From contig NC_034412.1 of the NCBI RefSeq assembly GCF_002078875.1, positions 28,004,746 to 28,068,745 on the forward strand: a stretch of DNA of 64,000 nucleotides, given 5' to 3'. The position numbers were made by a program, and so were the translations under genes. Positions within the stretch are counted from its first letter, which is position 1. Every line of letters starts with the position of its first letter. Below are positions 1 through 15,400 of this stretch, piece by piece. The DNA is from Numida meleagris (Eukaryota; Chordata; Aves; Galliformes; Numididae). Under the pieces are notes generated by a model. The model made no database searches, had not been told where the DNA came from, and was given only the letters and a program-made list of their open reading frames with translations.

Positions 1-424
1 TTTCATAAATGCTTCATGATTCTCTTGCAAAAGCTAAGCATCTCATTTTAAGGATGTAAGACCCCACTTGGAAATCTTAATTTAAAATACTCTGAGGCTA
101 CTGGTACAGGATAACAAAAAGATGAAATTAAGTATACACTCAACTAACAGAAGGCATAAATAAAAAATATCTACTTCTAAATATAAGTGCACTGCAAGAA
201 CTGCAAAATTGATAACAGGCACAAAAGATAACATATGATAAGGAATTGTATGAAAACTCTCCATGCAACTGTGAAGTTCATAGTCTATGCAGTTTTAGCC
301 AAAAAATACCTCATCATGTCTCCCAGTTGTGGGGGTAAAAATGCTACAGAGTGGAAACTCAACAGGTCACCTGCAATCCTAGCTCCAGAACTAGTCTGAT
401 AACACTCTGTGCTGCTTTGCTTAC

Positions 425-474
425 AGCCTGCACAGCCCTTCCCCCCTTCAGAACTGATTGTCTTGATCTCTTCC
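425..474 (-). CDS. Possible exon, 50 nt (last one seen before the left edge)
   Basis: Donor GCAGGCT|GTAAGC; acceptor gatgaaaagctaaaag is weak. Single open frame [16 protein letters not shown]. The phase link to 3802-3838 is not established, and the plus strand has its own good acceptor at 424, so this is uncertain. Confidence 0.3.
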
Positions 475-3400
475 CTTTTAGCTTTTCATCACAATAAAAT
501 TGCATCAAAAACTTAATTATTTTCCAGTGAGAGAGCTTCTAGTGATAGCATACGATTCCAGTAAAGTCTTTGAACATAAAGCCTTTTCCACCTTCACATG
601 ATAACTCAGCTGTCTGCATAATTCATGAAGACAGATGAAAGCCTTCTTCCCATGTAAATATGTCAGGCAGAAAAATAACTATGAAATGAAACTGAGGGAA
701 AGATTTAGATCAGACTTTGGGAGCTGAAGTAGAAAGCCAAATGTCTAGCAAGTGTTACAGCATTTATGTACTGCAGAGGGTCTGCACATGTCACAGGCCA
801 AATTCAGCCTCATACCTATACCAAGATCTGTTATTTAGCCAACCACACTGTGCAATGCCAAATAATCTAGTGCACTGTGAAAGATGTATAATTCTAAGGC
901 ATCCCAAAATCACTCTTGAAACACGTATGATCATTTTACATTGCTGAATTTACTGAAACAACACAGTATCTGTCTCATGCACACTTTTCATAAAAACCTA
1001 ACTCCACATTTGCTAATCTCAGACGATCTGTTTTCAGGCAGAAACAAGAAGCTTTCAGTTTTGATTTAACTCCAGGCACTTTTGCTTATGCCTGATAACA
1101 GTAACCCTACAGCCAATTTTCTAAAAGAACTAACCTGGGTACAAGATTAGGACCTGAAATCCTTTCTACATTTATTCAGAGAAGGCACCTTCATGCCAGA
1201 CTAACCCACTTCTCTGGAGACTCTGACTGGGTTCCAAGAACCATTTTTCCCAGCTGCTGCCTACAGAAGAAATCTTGGCTAACCATTCCCCTCATCCACT
1301 CCTAGAACTGTCACAAATGCTGTGACAACATACCTTTTTTATATCAGCATCATCAATAATGAAGTCAGCAGTTTTTATTTACACTGAACTTCCACTCCCT
1401 TTCACAAATCCCTTAACATCAGCATAGCTTCTGGGAAGAGCTGTGAAAGTAACAGAAGAGCAACCTCTATGAAGCTGGAGGTGGAGCAGGCGCACACCTT
1501 GATGGGGATACCGGATGAGCTTTCCAGCTGCTCACCATCTCCCTGCCACTCATTCCCCCTGTGGCCTGGCACAGTGCACAGAGCAGTGGGATCTGCCAGG
1601 AGGGAACAGTGAATGTCACCCTCCCCTGTCTCCTTTTATTGAATTTGCAGCACCTGTGCACACGCTGGCAAACTTCCTCCTGACAGGTTATATGGGGTTA
1701 CACGAGAGGGAAACGTGAAGTCAGGAGTAGCACTCTTCTTGATGTGCTTTTGAAGGTAATTCACACTCTTTAGATTTCTGACACGGAAAAAAAAATTGCC
1801 TAGTTTAATTTCTTCGATTGTGACTCATTCAAGGGTTGACAAGTGATAATCATAGAATCATAGAATCACAGAATCATAGAATGGCTTGGATTGAAAAGGA
1901 CCTCAAAGATCATCGAGTCTCAACCCCCCTGCCAAATGCAGGGTCGCCAACCACTAGCCGAGGCTGCCCAGAGTCACATCCAGTCTGGCCTTGAATGCCT
2001 CCAGGGACGGGGCATCCACAACCTCCCTGGGCAACCTGTTCCAGTGCGTCACCACCCTCTGTGTGAAAAACTTCCTCCTAATATCTAACCTACATCTCCC
2101 CTGTCTCAGCTTAAAACCATTCCCCCTTGTCCTATCACTATCCACCCTCACAAACAATCGATCCCCCTCCTGTTTATACGCTCCCTTCAAGTATTGGAAG
2201 GCCACAATGAGGTCTCCCCGGAGCCTTCTCTTCTCTAAACTAAACAAGCCCAGTTCCCTCAACCTTTGCCCATAGGAGAGGTGCTCCAGCCCTCTGATCA
2301 TCTTGGTCGCCCTCCTCTGCACTCGTTCCAAGAGCTCCACGTCCTTCTTGTGCTGGGGGCCCCAGGCCTGGACACAGTACTCCAGATGGGGCCTCACAAG
2401 AGCCGAGTAGAGGGGGACCACCACCTCCCTCTCCCTGCTGACCACTCCTCCTTTAATGCAGCACAGAACATAGTTGGCCCTCCGGGCTGCCAGCGCACAC
2501 TGCTGGCTCATGTCCAGCTTCTCGTCCACCAGGACCCCCAAGTCCCTCTCCACAGGGCTGCTTTCAAGTACTTCTTCCCCCAGGTTGTATAAATACCTGG
2601 GATAATGGTACCTTGGAAACCGTATCAATCAGTGAAAATGAAATATAGAGTACTTATAAGATTTATTTATTTATTTTTGGAAAATTCACACAACAGTCTC
2701 AAAACTGTTCAGAAACAGCAAATGAATGCTAGGCCATCAGGGACTCTTCCAACTTTTTTTTTAATTCGGGCTATGAAAGAGGCATTAAGAGCTATCTTTC
2801 TAAAGAACTTATATCAGTTTTGATAACTTATTTCAATACACTCAAAGGAGGAGCCCAGGGATTTGGTTAATAGTAATAAAAGGCAACAATTCTTCACACA
2901 GTCAGTAATTAAACATTGGAATTCTGCCAGAGAATTTGAGCAATGTTAAAAGTTAACATTAGATGGATACTGAAAGGTAGGCAACTGAAGGAATTAATGA
3001 AAGCAAGAACATTTAACAAGGGCTGTTAAGTATCCTATGATATTCCATGAGGTGGACTTGTGACCACAAATCTCTTCAAACTCGAGGAGCATATCACAGA
3101 GAGTGATACATATATCCTACTATAGGCAGCTGTAGGAGGAGACTTGACAATGGGCTAGATGAATCTACTGGTAACCACCCAAATCATTAGATTTTGGATG
3201 AATCTGGCCTCGATAACTATGTTTATGTCCACCTTTTCTATACTGATAAAAGATGTAGAGCTCTTCAGTTCTGAATTTCATTTTAGCTTTCTCATTGTTC
3301 AATACTGTTCAACAAAACAGGAAAAGAAAAGCAGCATAATATTTCAACATTAGAAGTTCAGTGAATAATACCAACCTCAGCCATACTGCAGCACACAAAA

Positions 3401-6400
3401 AATGCAGGGTATTGCTTGCTTTATTTAATTACCCAGCCTCATACAAAAACATTGTATTTGCAACAAGCAAGAAGTAAGCTTATTTTGAATGACGTCATTA
3501 TTGCATGCTAAGTAGTATCTTACACGTGCAAGTGCTTACAAAAAGGCTGTATCCACTATGCAACATGAAAACTAGAAAATTAATGTTGTAATTGCTGTAT
3601 GTTCAAGCATTCAGTGATGAATGGTATTTTCTTGATTTTTACTTTCCAAACAATGTCCCTTAAAAAGATAAATTAAAAAATCATACAAAACCAGAATGTG
3701 CTGAAAAAAAAAAAACAAATGATAGCTTGACAAGAAAAGAGCTGCCAGTTTTTCAGACCTATTCTTTTGTTTTCTTATACTGTTGATCTCTAAACTCTTA
3801 CCAGGCCCAAACTTGATTATCTCACAAGATAACAGCTCCTGACATTACAGCTATGAAGGATTAATTTTCTTTGTTATTGTACTCACTACTCCTCCAGAGT
3901 GAGATGAAAGGAACAGAGAGAAGGAATATGAGGAGAAAAAATAAATAAATGAAGTACATCAGATAGGCCCCGATATTTTTATGCTATGCAATCCTCAACT
4001 TGTACAAGTATTTTAGGGACACTTTGCCTATGGCTAAGGAATGTTCTTATGAATGCGTTTAGTTACACCATCAGTTGAAAAAGATGGCCCTTGGTAAACT
4101 CATAATAAGTATCTTTTAGATCTCCCATCTTAGCTCCCTGAGAATTACTGTGATGACCGCACAATTAATCCTCTCACAACCAACGGGACTACTCATATAA
4201 GAAATAAGAGTTGATACACCATCAAATCAGGCACAAATCTTTACCAGTAATGGCTAAACCTTCTGCAGTTGATTTTTGTACACACTAGTTTTGCCCAAAT
4301 CTATTCCAATCTGGAAATTAGACAAGATTTTGCAAATAAGGACAAATATTCTTCTGACGTGTAGTTTTTAAGCATCGATGACGAAGTGAGACTCATTTCA
4401 AAAGACATGTTCCTCTAAAAAACAGCATACGTGCCATATTACGTGAGTTGAAGTACATTTAAAATTTGTATAAAGTTGAAAGGTAAAATAGTACAAAATA
4501 GTTTTGATCATCTTTCTGTGCAAAAGGAAGGTGAATCTCTGTAAGATATCTATGCTGAACATTATTAAGACTTTAAAAAGAAATTCTACAGTACTTCCTT
4601 CCTAACTGAAAGACCTTTAGAAATGGGGATGACAGATAAACACATCTGTGAATGTATTACATTACGGGAAGTGAAAGAAAACAACATATATAGACGTATA
4701 TTCTGCTTTTAAATGCTTAAAACTGAAAAAAAAACCTAAACCGTTTAAATTACATTTGAAAAAAATCTTCTCCAAGCAAAGGATCTGAACAATCAGTGGC
4801 CTTTCATTTATAAAAAATATAATATATGTATATATATTTTTACAAGACAAAGCAAAATTCACTTTGTCTAGTTTTGGAAGGTAAGATTTATAGTACAAAA
4901 ATGGAAGTTACCAAGAAGGAGGCAAAAACAACTTCAAGACTATGATACTTTCATCACAGCAATTTCTTGGCAGTATAGGATTTACTGAGAAATATAAAAC
5001 AGTTTTAATATCTTCATGAATATAACTACCTCAGACCATCCAAAGCTAGAGGCAGCAGCTGGAGGACTACTGGAGAACAGTAAAAACTTTCTAGAACAGA
5101 CATTATTCACAAACACACTTCTGAATGTTTTTTTAATATTCTGTTTCCAAGATAACCCATAGGTCAAACGCATTGAAATAAATATATCCAGTCTTGACTC
5201 TCAGCTTTCTAAGTAACACTTTTTAAAAGATGGCATTTCTTAGTATTGGAGTTCATTGAGCACTGGGGTTGAAGGAGAAAGGAGTAAATACATAAACATC
5301 TTATATTTCTGTTTCACATAGTTGGTTCCCCCTACATCTCCCATTTAAAAAAAAAAATGCTTATTCTCTCTTCATTCTTTATCATGGCGCATGAAACAGT
5401 AGCTAAATTCTCATGTCTGAACGTTAAATATTAGTCCTTTTTACAAGGTACTTATAAATGAAGTACTGAAACAATAATGGGAATGGTCTCACTCTTAGTT
5501 TTTATGTAATTAATGAAAATAATAACAATTTAGCCTTGGAGCAGCTTTGGATGGTATATGGTCCAGCAGACTCAAGTGAACACTCAGCTAAGAAGTCTAC
5601 AACTTGTTCCATTTGCTGGGGGCTACAGTCAGTACAAGGCAATTGAATAGTTTCTGAAGTGTTTCTGGATCACTTTTTTTACACTATTCTTGTGTATCAA
5701 ATGTTAATGATTCTTGGTTGTCGCTTTTTTTTTAAAACAGAAAAAATTGCATCTTTCATGTAGAAAGTCCTAAGATAAGTTGTCAGCTCAGAAGAAGAAA
5801 CTACTAATCTGTCTGAGAGAGTTCTCGTACCACATTCTTAGTAACATGGAACAAAAACATGGATTCTGCATCTCATTTTAAATAAAGGCATGATAGGAGT
5901 TTATTCAGCAGAGTCTTTTTCCCTTCTCTTCAGTTTCAAACCACATCTAATATAAAAATGTATAGAAATGTTCAAATGAGCATTACTTTTATTAGGTAAA
6001 GGTGGGAAACAGTAAATATATTAGCTTTTTCAAGTTCTAACACATTCAACTAGAAATTCTATTTTATATTCCTGAGATGGTCATGCCGCAATTCTGCAAA
6101 CTGGCTGGAAGGTTTTTTAGTTTCTTTTTCTGAAGAAGGCAATTTGTATTGTCTGAGCAAAATACAAGGTCATAATCAGGAAAATACAAATAATGGGTTT
6201 CTAGTCTCTCATGTTAGAACAACCAATAGAAGCAATGTGGTGTTCATCCCACTTCTCTGCTCTGAATGAAAGCAGAAACAAAACACCACCAACAAAAAAA
6301 GACTAGAGAAGTTTATTTGATCCACACTACGCTATCAGAAAGTAACATTTTCAGAAACAGAAAGTAACCCTTATACATATTTTGCTAAATCAACAGTTTG

Positions 6401-9400
6401 CCTATACTACACGATAAGAAAACAAAAAATAAAACAAGAAAAACCTCAGACAATGGCCCCTACAAACAAAATTCACAACAATAAGAGCAGATCTCTAGAT
6501 GACTAAAATGTTTTAAAAACAAAAGTGCATATTTCCTTGTAGAGATTTGTGGTTTTTTTTAATAATTAAAGTACATTCTGGACCTAAGTATGATATCTTA
6601 TGTAGATAATTTGATATTCACTTCTGAACACACTGATAAAGAGATAGGCAGAAACAGATACTATTCCAACTGGCCTTTTATGCAGTTAATTACATCCCCA
6701 AAATAAACTCAATACATAGATAACCAAAGCATACTGAATTTTCTCATGTATGAAAATAAATTGCTTTCAATTTTTTTTTTGATCTGCAAGAAACCAACTG
6801 CTTTACTGAATGCTTTGAATTGAGACTAAATATGCAAAATTACCAGGCTAATTGCATATCTCATACATCTGAGAAGTTATTAAGCAATACATTTTTAATG
6901 ACAGGCACAGACTGACCAAAGCATTAACTCATGTTACTGCCATCCACATTATTATTAAAAAAATCTCTGCTAATGGTTCTATAAATGCTAAGCACTGAAC
7001 TAGAAAAAAACAGCACCTACACCCTAACCACTTCCTTATTAAGTAATTCCAAAGAAATTGTGGTTGGTGGATGGGATCTTTGTGCCAGCTTAAATTCAGG
7101 GCAGTGTATTCGTGACAGAACACAGTAACAGCCATGCAGCAGTCTTTCCCACAGCAGCTCTACACAATTTGAAGTCACGGTATTGTCAGTGACAGATAAG
7201 ACTCTGTGGAATGGCAAAGCGATGCTGGTGTGAGTTAGATTTTTAAAATATTTATGACATTCTGTCCTATCTCAATTAGGTAAGAAAGCTCCTCTGTATT
7301 TTTTTAAAAAGAAAAGCAGATCTTATTTTCAATATTAGTGCTAAATTTTGCATTTTTTGAGCCCCTCCTAAGTGTTGACACATATTACAAGAATGCTTTT
7401 TGTACATACTAAACAAAAAGCTTCTAGATTATCAGCATCATTGAAACGAAGTTTTACTTTTACACTTTGCTGAATTATTTACTTTTTAATCACTTCCGAG
7501 CCACGGGTAAAAAGGTTTTCTGAGAAACATTTACATTTATTAAGTTATACTGTATGATTATTACATCCATGGCTAGAAGGAAAACACTACCAACTTTCAT
7601 ATGAAGCAGGGTTAGTCATATGAAGCAAGGAATAATCTTAAAGTATGGAAATCAGAAACATCAGAAAGATGACTACCAGTAGTTCCTGCCAATGACAGTG
7701 GCGTGTAAAAACTCAGAAGTTCCTTCAAATAGATCTTCAGAACAGCAAATTAATTAATGATGATAATCTGCATTTTTCCAGTGTGTTTTAAACATATTTG
7801 CATATGTAAACTTACACTACCACAAGAGCGTAGGCGCTCACGGAACATTTCCAAAATCTATTTAGATTTCAGTGTCAACATACTGAATAATCAGCCTTGA
7901 GATCCTATTGCCCAACTCTACTGCTCAATCCATTAGCTGAATTGTGAATACATAGTGATTGAAAAAAAAGTATGGAAGCTAAGGATCGTTTTTGTTTTTG
8001 TTTTTTGTTTTTTTAACTGGGAAGAAAACAAACCACAACAACAAAAAAAATAACCCCTGGACTGAATCACATTATTTCAAACAATTCCTGAAATTGTAGA
8101 ACCCTGATTTGGAGTTTGCACCTAAAAATCACACTTCGACAAATCACCAAACTCAAACATTTCAGATGTCCTAAGCATATAATTTCAATCCTTAGGACTT
8201 TATCATCTCAGTTTTAATTAAAATAGCCTTAAACCACATATGCAAAGAAACTGAAGGAAAATCTTATTTATTCTGTATAGAATATTCAAACTACCCTAGC
8301 ACTACTATAGTTCAACAGGAAACATTATTGATGTTTTGACAATCTTGTAATTATCAAAGAAATCATAAAATCAGTATAAATTGATTAACTCAATTGCTCA
8401 TTTTTCCACGTTTTGTTTTTATCAACTGTTATTAACATTTCATGAACCTTAATATTTATAGATTACAAAGATTACAAGAAGCAATTAGCACATTCTAAAA
8501 TAATGTTACCCAGAGAAAACAAACATCGACCATGATTAAGTAAACTCAGGTTTTCATAATAAAACAGTAAATTCAATTATTTCAGCATCAGGAAATACTG
8601 CAGTCTAAATTAATGTCATTTACTGAGAAAAATATATACTTAAATCAGAATAATTAAAATTCTATTTCCCTACTACACATGAAGTCTGAGCATATCATTT
8701 TAATGCATCACACACCTAGACTCTCAACAGATATGTTTGAGAGCCCTCAGAAGCACCTTTAATGCCTGCTCTTTCTTTATCTACAGTGAGTATGAAGTCC
8801 ATTTGGATCTAGATGTCTCCTAGTTCAGGGTTCACATCGTAAGTTATATTATACACTACTACAAATTTCCTTGACCTACCCTCAAACTTACACTAGGCAG
8901 AGCTTGTACTAAGCAGCTTCTATGTGAATGAAATACAAGCAGTGCCAATTCCGCAGCTACTTCAGACTTGGACATTTTTTTCTTTATTTTGGGTGGTTTA
9001 TTTTTAAGAGGAGACCATAGGTTCAAACCAGTCACCTAATCAGTAAATAAGTTCTTTTTTACAATCACATTTATTCCACAATACACTTTTTCTCCCTAAT
9101 TACACATTCCCATTAAATATTTTTTCTAGCAGTTTACAGTGAAAATGCTAATTATGAACTGTTGGTCAGTAAAGACAGCCTCACAGCAGAGTACTGATTC
9201 TTGCCTGGAACTTCAAGACACTATGAAGTTATACTCCAGAAGAATAAAACAAAATTATATTGAAAGAATACAATCTCCTATGTTCTTCAAATTCAAAAAA
9301 ATTAAAAAAAGAAAATCTGTGTAGCATGGAAAACCTTCCCCCTCAGAGAAGCAAAAAAGTGAAAAAAGTGCACTAAAAAATCCAATTTGGGAACAAACAC

Positions 9401-12400
9401 TGAAATACAACTGGCATGACCTTTATATTTGCTAGAACAAAGGCAGCCACAGCCTGGAAAAGCAATCACATAAGACTACGTGTATAAGTACACCTCAGTG
9501 AAACTTAGAATATAATTTGCGTACTTGAAACAACTATTATCTCAAAGCTAAGAAAAACTAACATCTCTCAAAACTTAAACGCATAATTCTTCATAAATGA
9601 CTTTGTGAAACGTGATCTCATCTTCTTAGCATCAGAATATTTTTAAAAATCAATTTTTGCCACGCTTTTCCTCTTTTACCTGACCACAGTTACGCTGTGC
9701 TTCTGCGTTTTTTTGCAAAACAGCAGAAAACAGAAAAAAATAAATGCAAAAAAAATTGTACTATTGCTCTTCTCCATCCATCTTAAGAGAGAACTGGTGT
9801 TTAACTTTCAGATACAAGAATTCTAAAAAATTCTATAAGCATGGCTACATTCAGTACCTCTCTTCTTAACTTAAAGTGGGTAAAACACAAGATCCTATTT
9901 ATAATACTTCAAGAAAAAATATAAACAAGTTACATAAATTACAACCTACACGGATACCAAGTGAATATTGTTGGGGCCACTGCAGACAGAGAAAACAGAA
10001 AAAAAAATAAATCAAGTATGCAATTATTACCAAGGAAAGAAAACCTAGGACATACTTCTTTCAGAGCCAGGGGGGTGGGAAAAAAAAACAACAAAAAAAA
10101 CTAGACATGTGGACAGAAAATCAGGAATAGAAAAAAACTACCACAGACAGCACACACAAATATTTTCATTCCAAATTTCACATTTAGCCTGTTTTTTCCA
10201 CTCTTAATCTCATCCTACTATTCCTCTCGTTTCATACTTTATGAAAGGATATGGGGATTAACCTTAGATGTAATTAGCCTAATAAGGTCAGGCAGATTTC
10301 TTTCACATCCAACAGTCACAGAATCACAGAATTGTAGGGGTTGGAAGGGACCTCTAGAGATCATTGAGTCCAACCCCCCTGCTAAAGCAGGCTCCCTACA
10401 ACAGGCTGCACAGGTAGGCATCCAGACGGGTCCTGAATATCTCCAGAGAAGGAGACTCCACAACCTCTCAGGGCAACCTGTCTCAGGGCTCTGCCATCCC
10501 CTCCCTTAAAGAAGTTCTTTCTTATATTAGTACAGAACTTCCTCTATTCAAGTTTTAAGCCATTTGGTCAACAGATGCAATACAACATTCACATATATCC
10601 ATCTTTGACCAGGCATCCATTTATAATTTAATTGATAGGATTGGCTTTTCCTACAAATCCAGATCAAGATTTGAATCAATAATGCGAATCTGCATCGTAA
10701 TACCTAATTCATGCTGTTAATTCCTCAGCCTGTCTGAAGCTTCATCTCTAGAAAGCCGCTCTGACTACTGTACTATCTTCTCCTCCACTGTACTGGTTTC
10801 CCAAACTTATTTCGTTTTTCCACTATCAACCAAGATAGGACTAATGTCTTTGTGTCTGCAGGATTTAAGTACCTTACAATCATAGGTGAAATTTTATCCC
10901 AAATGCTATAATTAGTTCATGTTATAGAGGCTGAAGTAATAAAGCAGAAGTGACTTTCACAAGGTTACATCAAAGTTACCCACAGTGCAGGTCAGCATTT
11001 TAACCTGCCTAATAATCATAATCATTCTTCCTTTTCCATTCATTACTCTAGCACTTCTTGTTGCTGTTCTTTGCTATAAAAGGGAGGCCACAATTGCAGA
11101 TGCAACCTAGCTAAACAAAACTAGATATTGATATCATCCATACCTCTAGAAAAGAGTATCGTTTTATATACATTCGGTGTTACCAATCTCCTCTAGCATC
11201 TCCAGAGTACTGTATTTAAATTACTAATTTAAAAACTTCTTCCTATTGTATGTTTAGAAATGAGTCAGATTGCTGATGTCTGGACTGCAGCAACTCTTAA
11301 ATTTGTGAGGTATTCAACTACACTACCAATGGGAAAACAGATAACATTTGATACTAGAATCTTCCCACAGAGTATTTTTGTAAGAATCCGCCTATAAAGG
11401 TTAAATTTTGTTTGAAGATATACCTTCTCCACCAGACTACCTTCTAGCTCAGAGCTCCATCAAAATCTTTTAAAAAGGGAAACTCAGACATGCTGCAGAT
11501 TTGAAAGACCACTAAAACTTCTGTGCTACAGCGCATCTTTGTTAGATAAAAGGAAGAACCACAGAGAATCTCCATGAATACTCAAGCTGTCTATATACAA
11601 GCTGCGCCACTAAGTATTTCCAAGATAGTCCTCATATGTACAGACTCATCACGCTGCAGGAAAGCCCACCAACAGGTTGGCAGACTACTTGGGCTCAAGT
11701 GGCTCCAGGATACTTTGGTGTAACATTGCATCAGAAGAATAGCTAGCTGCAGACAGAGATAGAAATATGCTTTATACCAATCTATTCCACTAAACTAACA
11801 CCATGTAAGTTGTAGCGCCACAAAAACTCCTACAGAGGATACCACAGTGGAAGAATGTATTAGGGATGTATCTAGGGGACACACAGCTCTCCGCAGTTTA
11901 CTACTTTCTTTCTCTCTTACCTCTGCCTGCAGCATAACTCACACACTACTATGAATGCATGAAAAGGCTTCTCTACTTGGTCTACAAGTCCATTTTATAT
12001 TAAGAATACTTTTGGAAGCATTTGTAAAAGCATTAATGGTGAGAATGAATCCAGCTGCAAAAACAGCACAAACTTAAGTGATTAGGTACAACTTAAACTA
12101 CTGAGAAGTTCAAAGAAAATGAGGTATATGAGGGAAATTATGATTCCTATCCTTCTCTACCAATTCTCTAAACAGTTGCTGCATATACTTCAAGCAGATG
12201 ACAGTATAAGTATACAGTCTTCAATGCAAATTACATACACACATTCGTTTATAGGATGGAGTTGCACAGACTGTGGCAGTCAGCACAGTACAAAGCTTAT
12301 CCTATAACTGCCTCTAGATCTTGTAATTCAAGTAATACTGTACTGCAAAATACCATGCAAAAAACATGGGTCCTCGGGAGTGGCAGTACTATGCAAACTT

Positions 12401-15400
12401 GTATTTTAACTTAATCATTTAATATTACCACCATGAAATTTTAGAAGAGCAGGGTCATCTCTCGCCACTTTCTTTTAACCTAAGTACAATTCTTAGCTTT
12501 CCTTGCATGCATTACTCTTTCAACAAGTGAATAAGCAGAGACATTTCTTTGAAGCTTCCCATAATCTTGACTTCCTCCTTACAAGGTAGGTGCCCAGGTC
12601 ATAACAGGACTGAATGCTTCAAACAGCTAAAATGAGATTAACCCATTTCACCTTATCAATAACTAAGGTTAATTACTTGGCCTTGTCTGATTTTCTCATT
12701 TTCTAGAACTTATTTTCCAGATAGAAACTGAACAGTGACCCGGTAATGGTCTCTTTGTTTCAGTATCTATAACACTAAGTCATATACTCTGCAGCTTTTT
12801 GCACTTTTGACCAGATCTAAAATTTTTATGGGTATATTAAAAAAATCACTAGAAAAATCATTTTTGAGCTTCTAGCCAAAAGTTACCTGAACAACTCTAC
12901 TGTACCGAGACATAGCTCTTCTCTCCAAAACTACAAAAAATTTAGCACATTTAAAATTCCACACTTAGAAGATGAGCCTTTTTCCTAAATGAAAAAGACT
13001 AACTAGACAGCTTCAACCATAAAAAAAAGAAACAAATTATGAATAATTGATATGAAACACATTTGAATCAACCTTGTGAATGCATGCTGCTATGAGAAAT
13101 AAAGAGCAGTGAATATTCTGGGGAAGGAGTAAAGCAACTGAATGCACTCTATTCAAACTGCTATATAGATATGTAACAACTATACATTGCAAATGCCTTC
13201 TTATAGTAATTTGATCTACAAAAAGTAACTTCTTGCAAATTCCATGAACAAAAATGTTTGTAAAAGTGAATACTTAATGCCTAGAAACAGAAATATTATG
13301 CTTAAAGTATCAAGCCAAATAAAACCTTACTATTAATATAACCTTACTAAATATAAAGTGAAATGAATCAAAAAACACAGTGAAAAACGGCAACAAGAAT
13401 TTTTAGTCTAAGAATATCAGAATAAATGCTGACATTAACTGAAATGCTGCAGAAGTTGAATAATGCCTATGAGAGGTAAACCGAATCTAGTGACCTGAAG
13501 TGACTCTAACAGCTTCTCAGCACCAGAAAAATAGAAAGGATCAGTCCAGCTGAGATACAAACCTGTAGTACTAGCTAATATGAGATATTTATAATTCCCC
13601 ACACCACAAGAATTTGTTCAGATCTCATACATTATTCCACAAGCAATCTAATACAGAATTTCAGTGACTCATCTGAATCACAAATAATAGTATTTTTAAC
13701 AGTTTCTTTTTACAATGTGTAATTAAATATGCTGTATGCTGCATCCAGCAGCATTCCTGTAAAGCCTAAGTGAAGGTTTAAACAGCATATAATTGATTAT
13801 ATTTCTGAATGAAATGAGAGTGAATATTTCTGGCTCTTTCGAAATTACATTTTTCTCTCTTCCACAGTTTTATCCACATATGCACACTGGCTACTACATT
13901 AAAAGTAAAAGTAGATTTCCAAAAGCAGTGTTTACATAGAATTTTTTAAGTATAGGATTTTTGAATTACAAGCTGGTTCTTCAGCCTAATTAATGTAATG
14001 TATACTTAATAGTTATGCAAATATGAAATTAATTCAGATTAAACCAACCGCATCTTAGGTAATTACTTTTTTCATCACTTACATCTAGTTTCAGGGTATT
14101 AAACCACACAATTTCCTTACAACAAATTAAAACACTGATCTTAAACATCCCCTCAACCCACCAGATGAACAATAACAGGCTCTCACTGTTAACAGAAACC
14201 TACAGGTTTTCACAGGATTTTCTGCAAGGAATTACACTACCTTGGTGAAAATCAGAAAGCCAAAGAGTTCATGCTCAGATCAAGACTTTCTATGTTCTGT
14301 GTTAAATTTTGCATTTTAGATAAACTATTCTTACTCTCATTCAGAACTCTTATACAGTTAGCAGAACTTACAAATAAACCCCAAATGGTTCCAACAATTA
14401 CCTTCCCAGTTTATCATCACTGGAATCACAGAATCATTAAGGTTGGAAAAGACCTCCAAGATCATCTAAGTCCAGCCATCAACCCATCACCACCATGCCA
14501 ACTAAACCATGATGCTAAGCACCGTATCTACATGGTTCCTGAACACCTCCAGGGACAGTGACTCCATCAACTCCCTGGGCAGCCTGTTCCAACGCTTCTC
14601 CACTCTTTCTTAGAAAAGTTTTTTCTTAGTATCCAAACTTAAACCTCCCCTAGCACAACTTAAAGCCATTACTTTGTCCTATTGCTAGTTAGTGGGAAAA
14701 GAGATTCATCCCTGTGGTTGGCCTCTTCCATTGTTTCATTAATTATATTTTGAACTGATCATTGACTTTACTATAACCATGCGCAGTTAACATCAGGAGA
14801 CCAAACACAGCAGCTTGGGATCTCTGTGCCTACTTCAAATGGACAATTCAAATGTGTATTTTTACTTCCTCTTGGAGAAGCAGATGGCATAATCTAAATA
14901 CTTTCATACAGTTCCATATTCTACCATAAGTTACCAATTTATTCACATATGACTATCCATCCATATATATCCATGCATAATTCAAGTGGGGAATATGATA
15001 GGGCAAAGCAGTATGTACTAAAGACTACAGTTCAGCGTTAAGTATATGCTCATGTCCCATTAGTTTCATGTGCTTAACATAATTTACCAAATCAAGGACC
15101 AGTACATACCCAATGCAGAACAGGCTTTACATAACTATTAAGAGCATACATTCTGATAATGCCCATGTTCTGAATTAGGACCTGAACACACACTAGTCAT
15201 TGGGCAAAGGTATGCAAAGACCCAGCTCTGTTTCTAGTGAAATTGTTTTATCAATGTTAAAACATATTTATCTATCTCCAGCAAATCATTTGAACTAACT
15301 ATACACACATATGCTTACAGGATCACAGTATAAAAAGATACATGCAGTATAGAGATAAGTGACTTATGAAGAAAGAATTTAAAAGTGAAATTTTTCAATT

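Noticed and set aside
425..520. Plus-strand terminal exon with acceptor tttgcttacag and an AATAAA at about 493
   Set aside because: Frame is short and nothing upstream in the window supports a plus-strand transcript.
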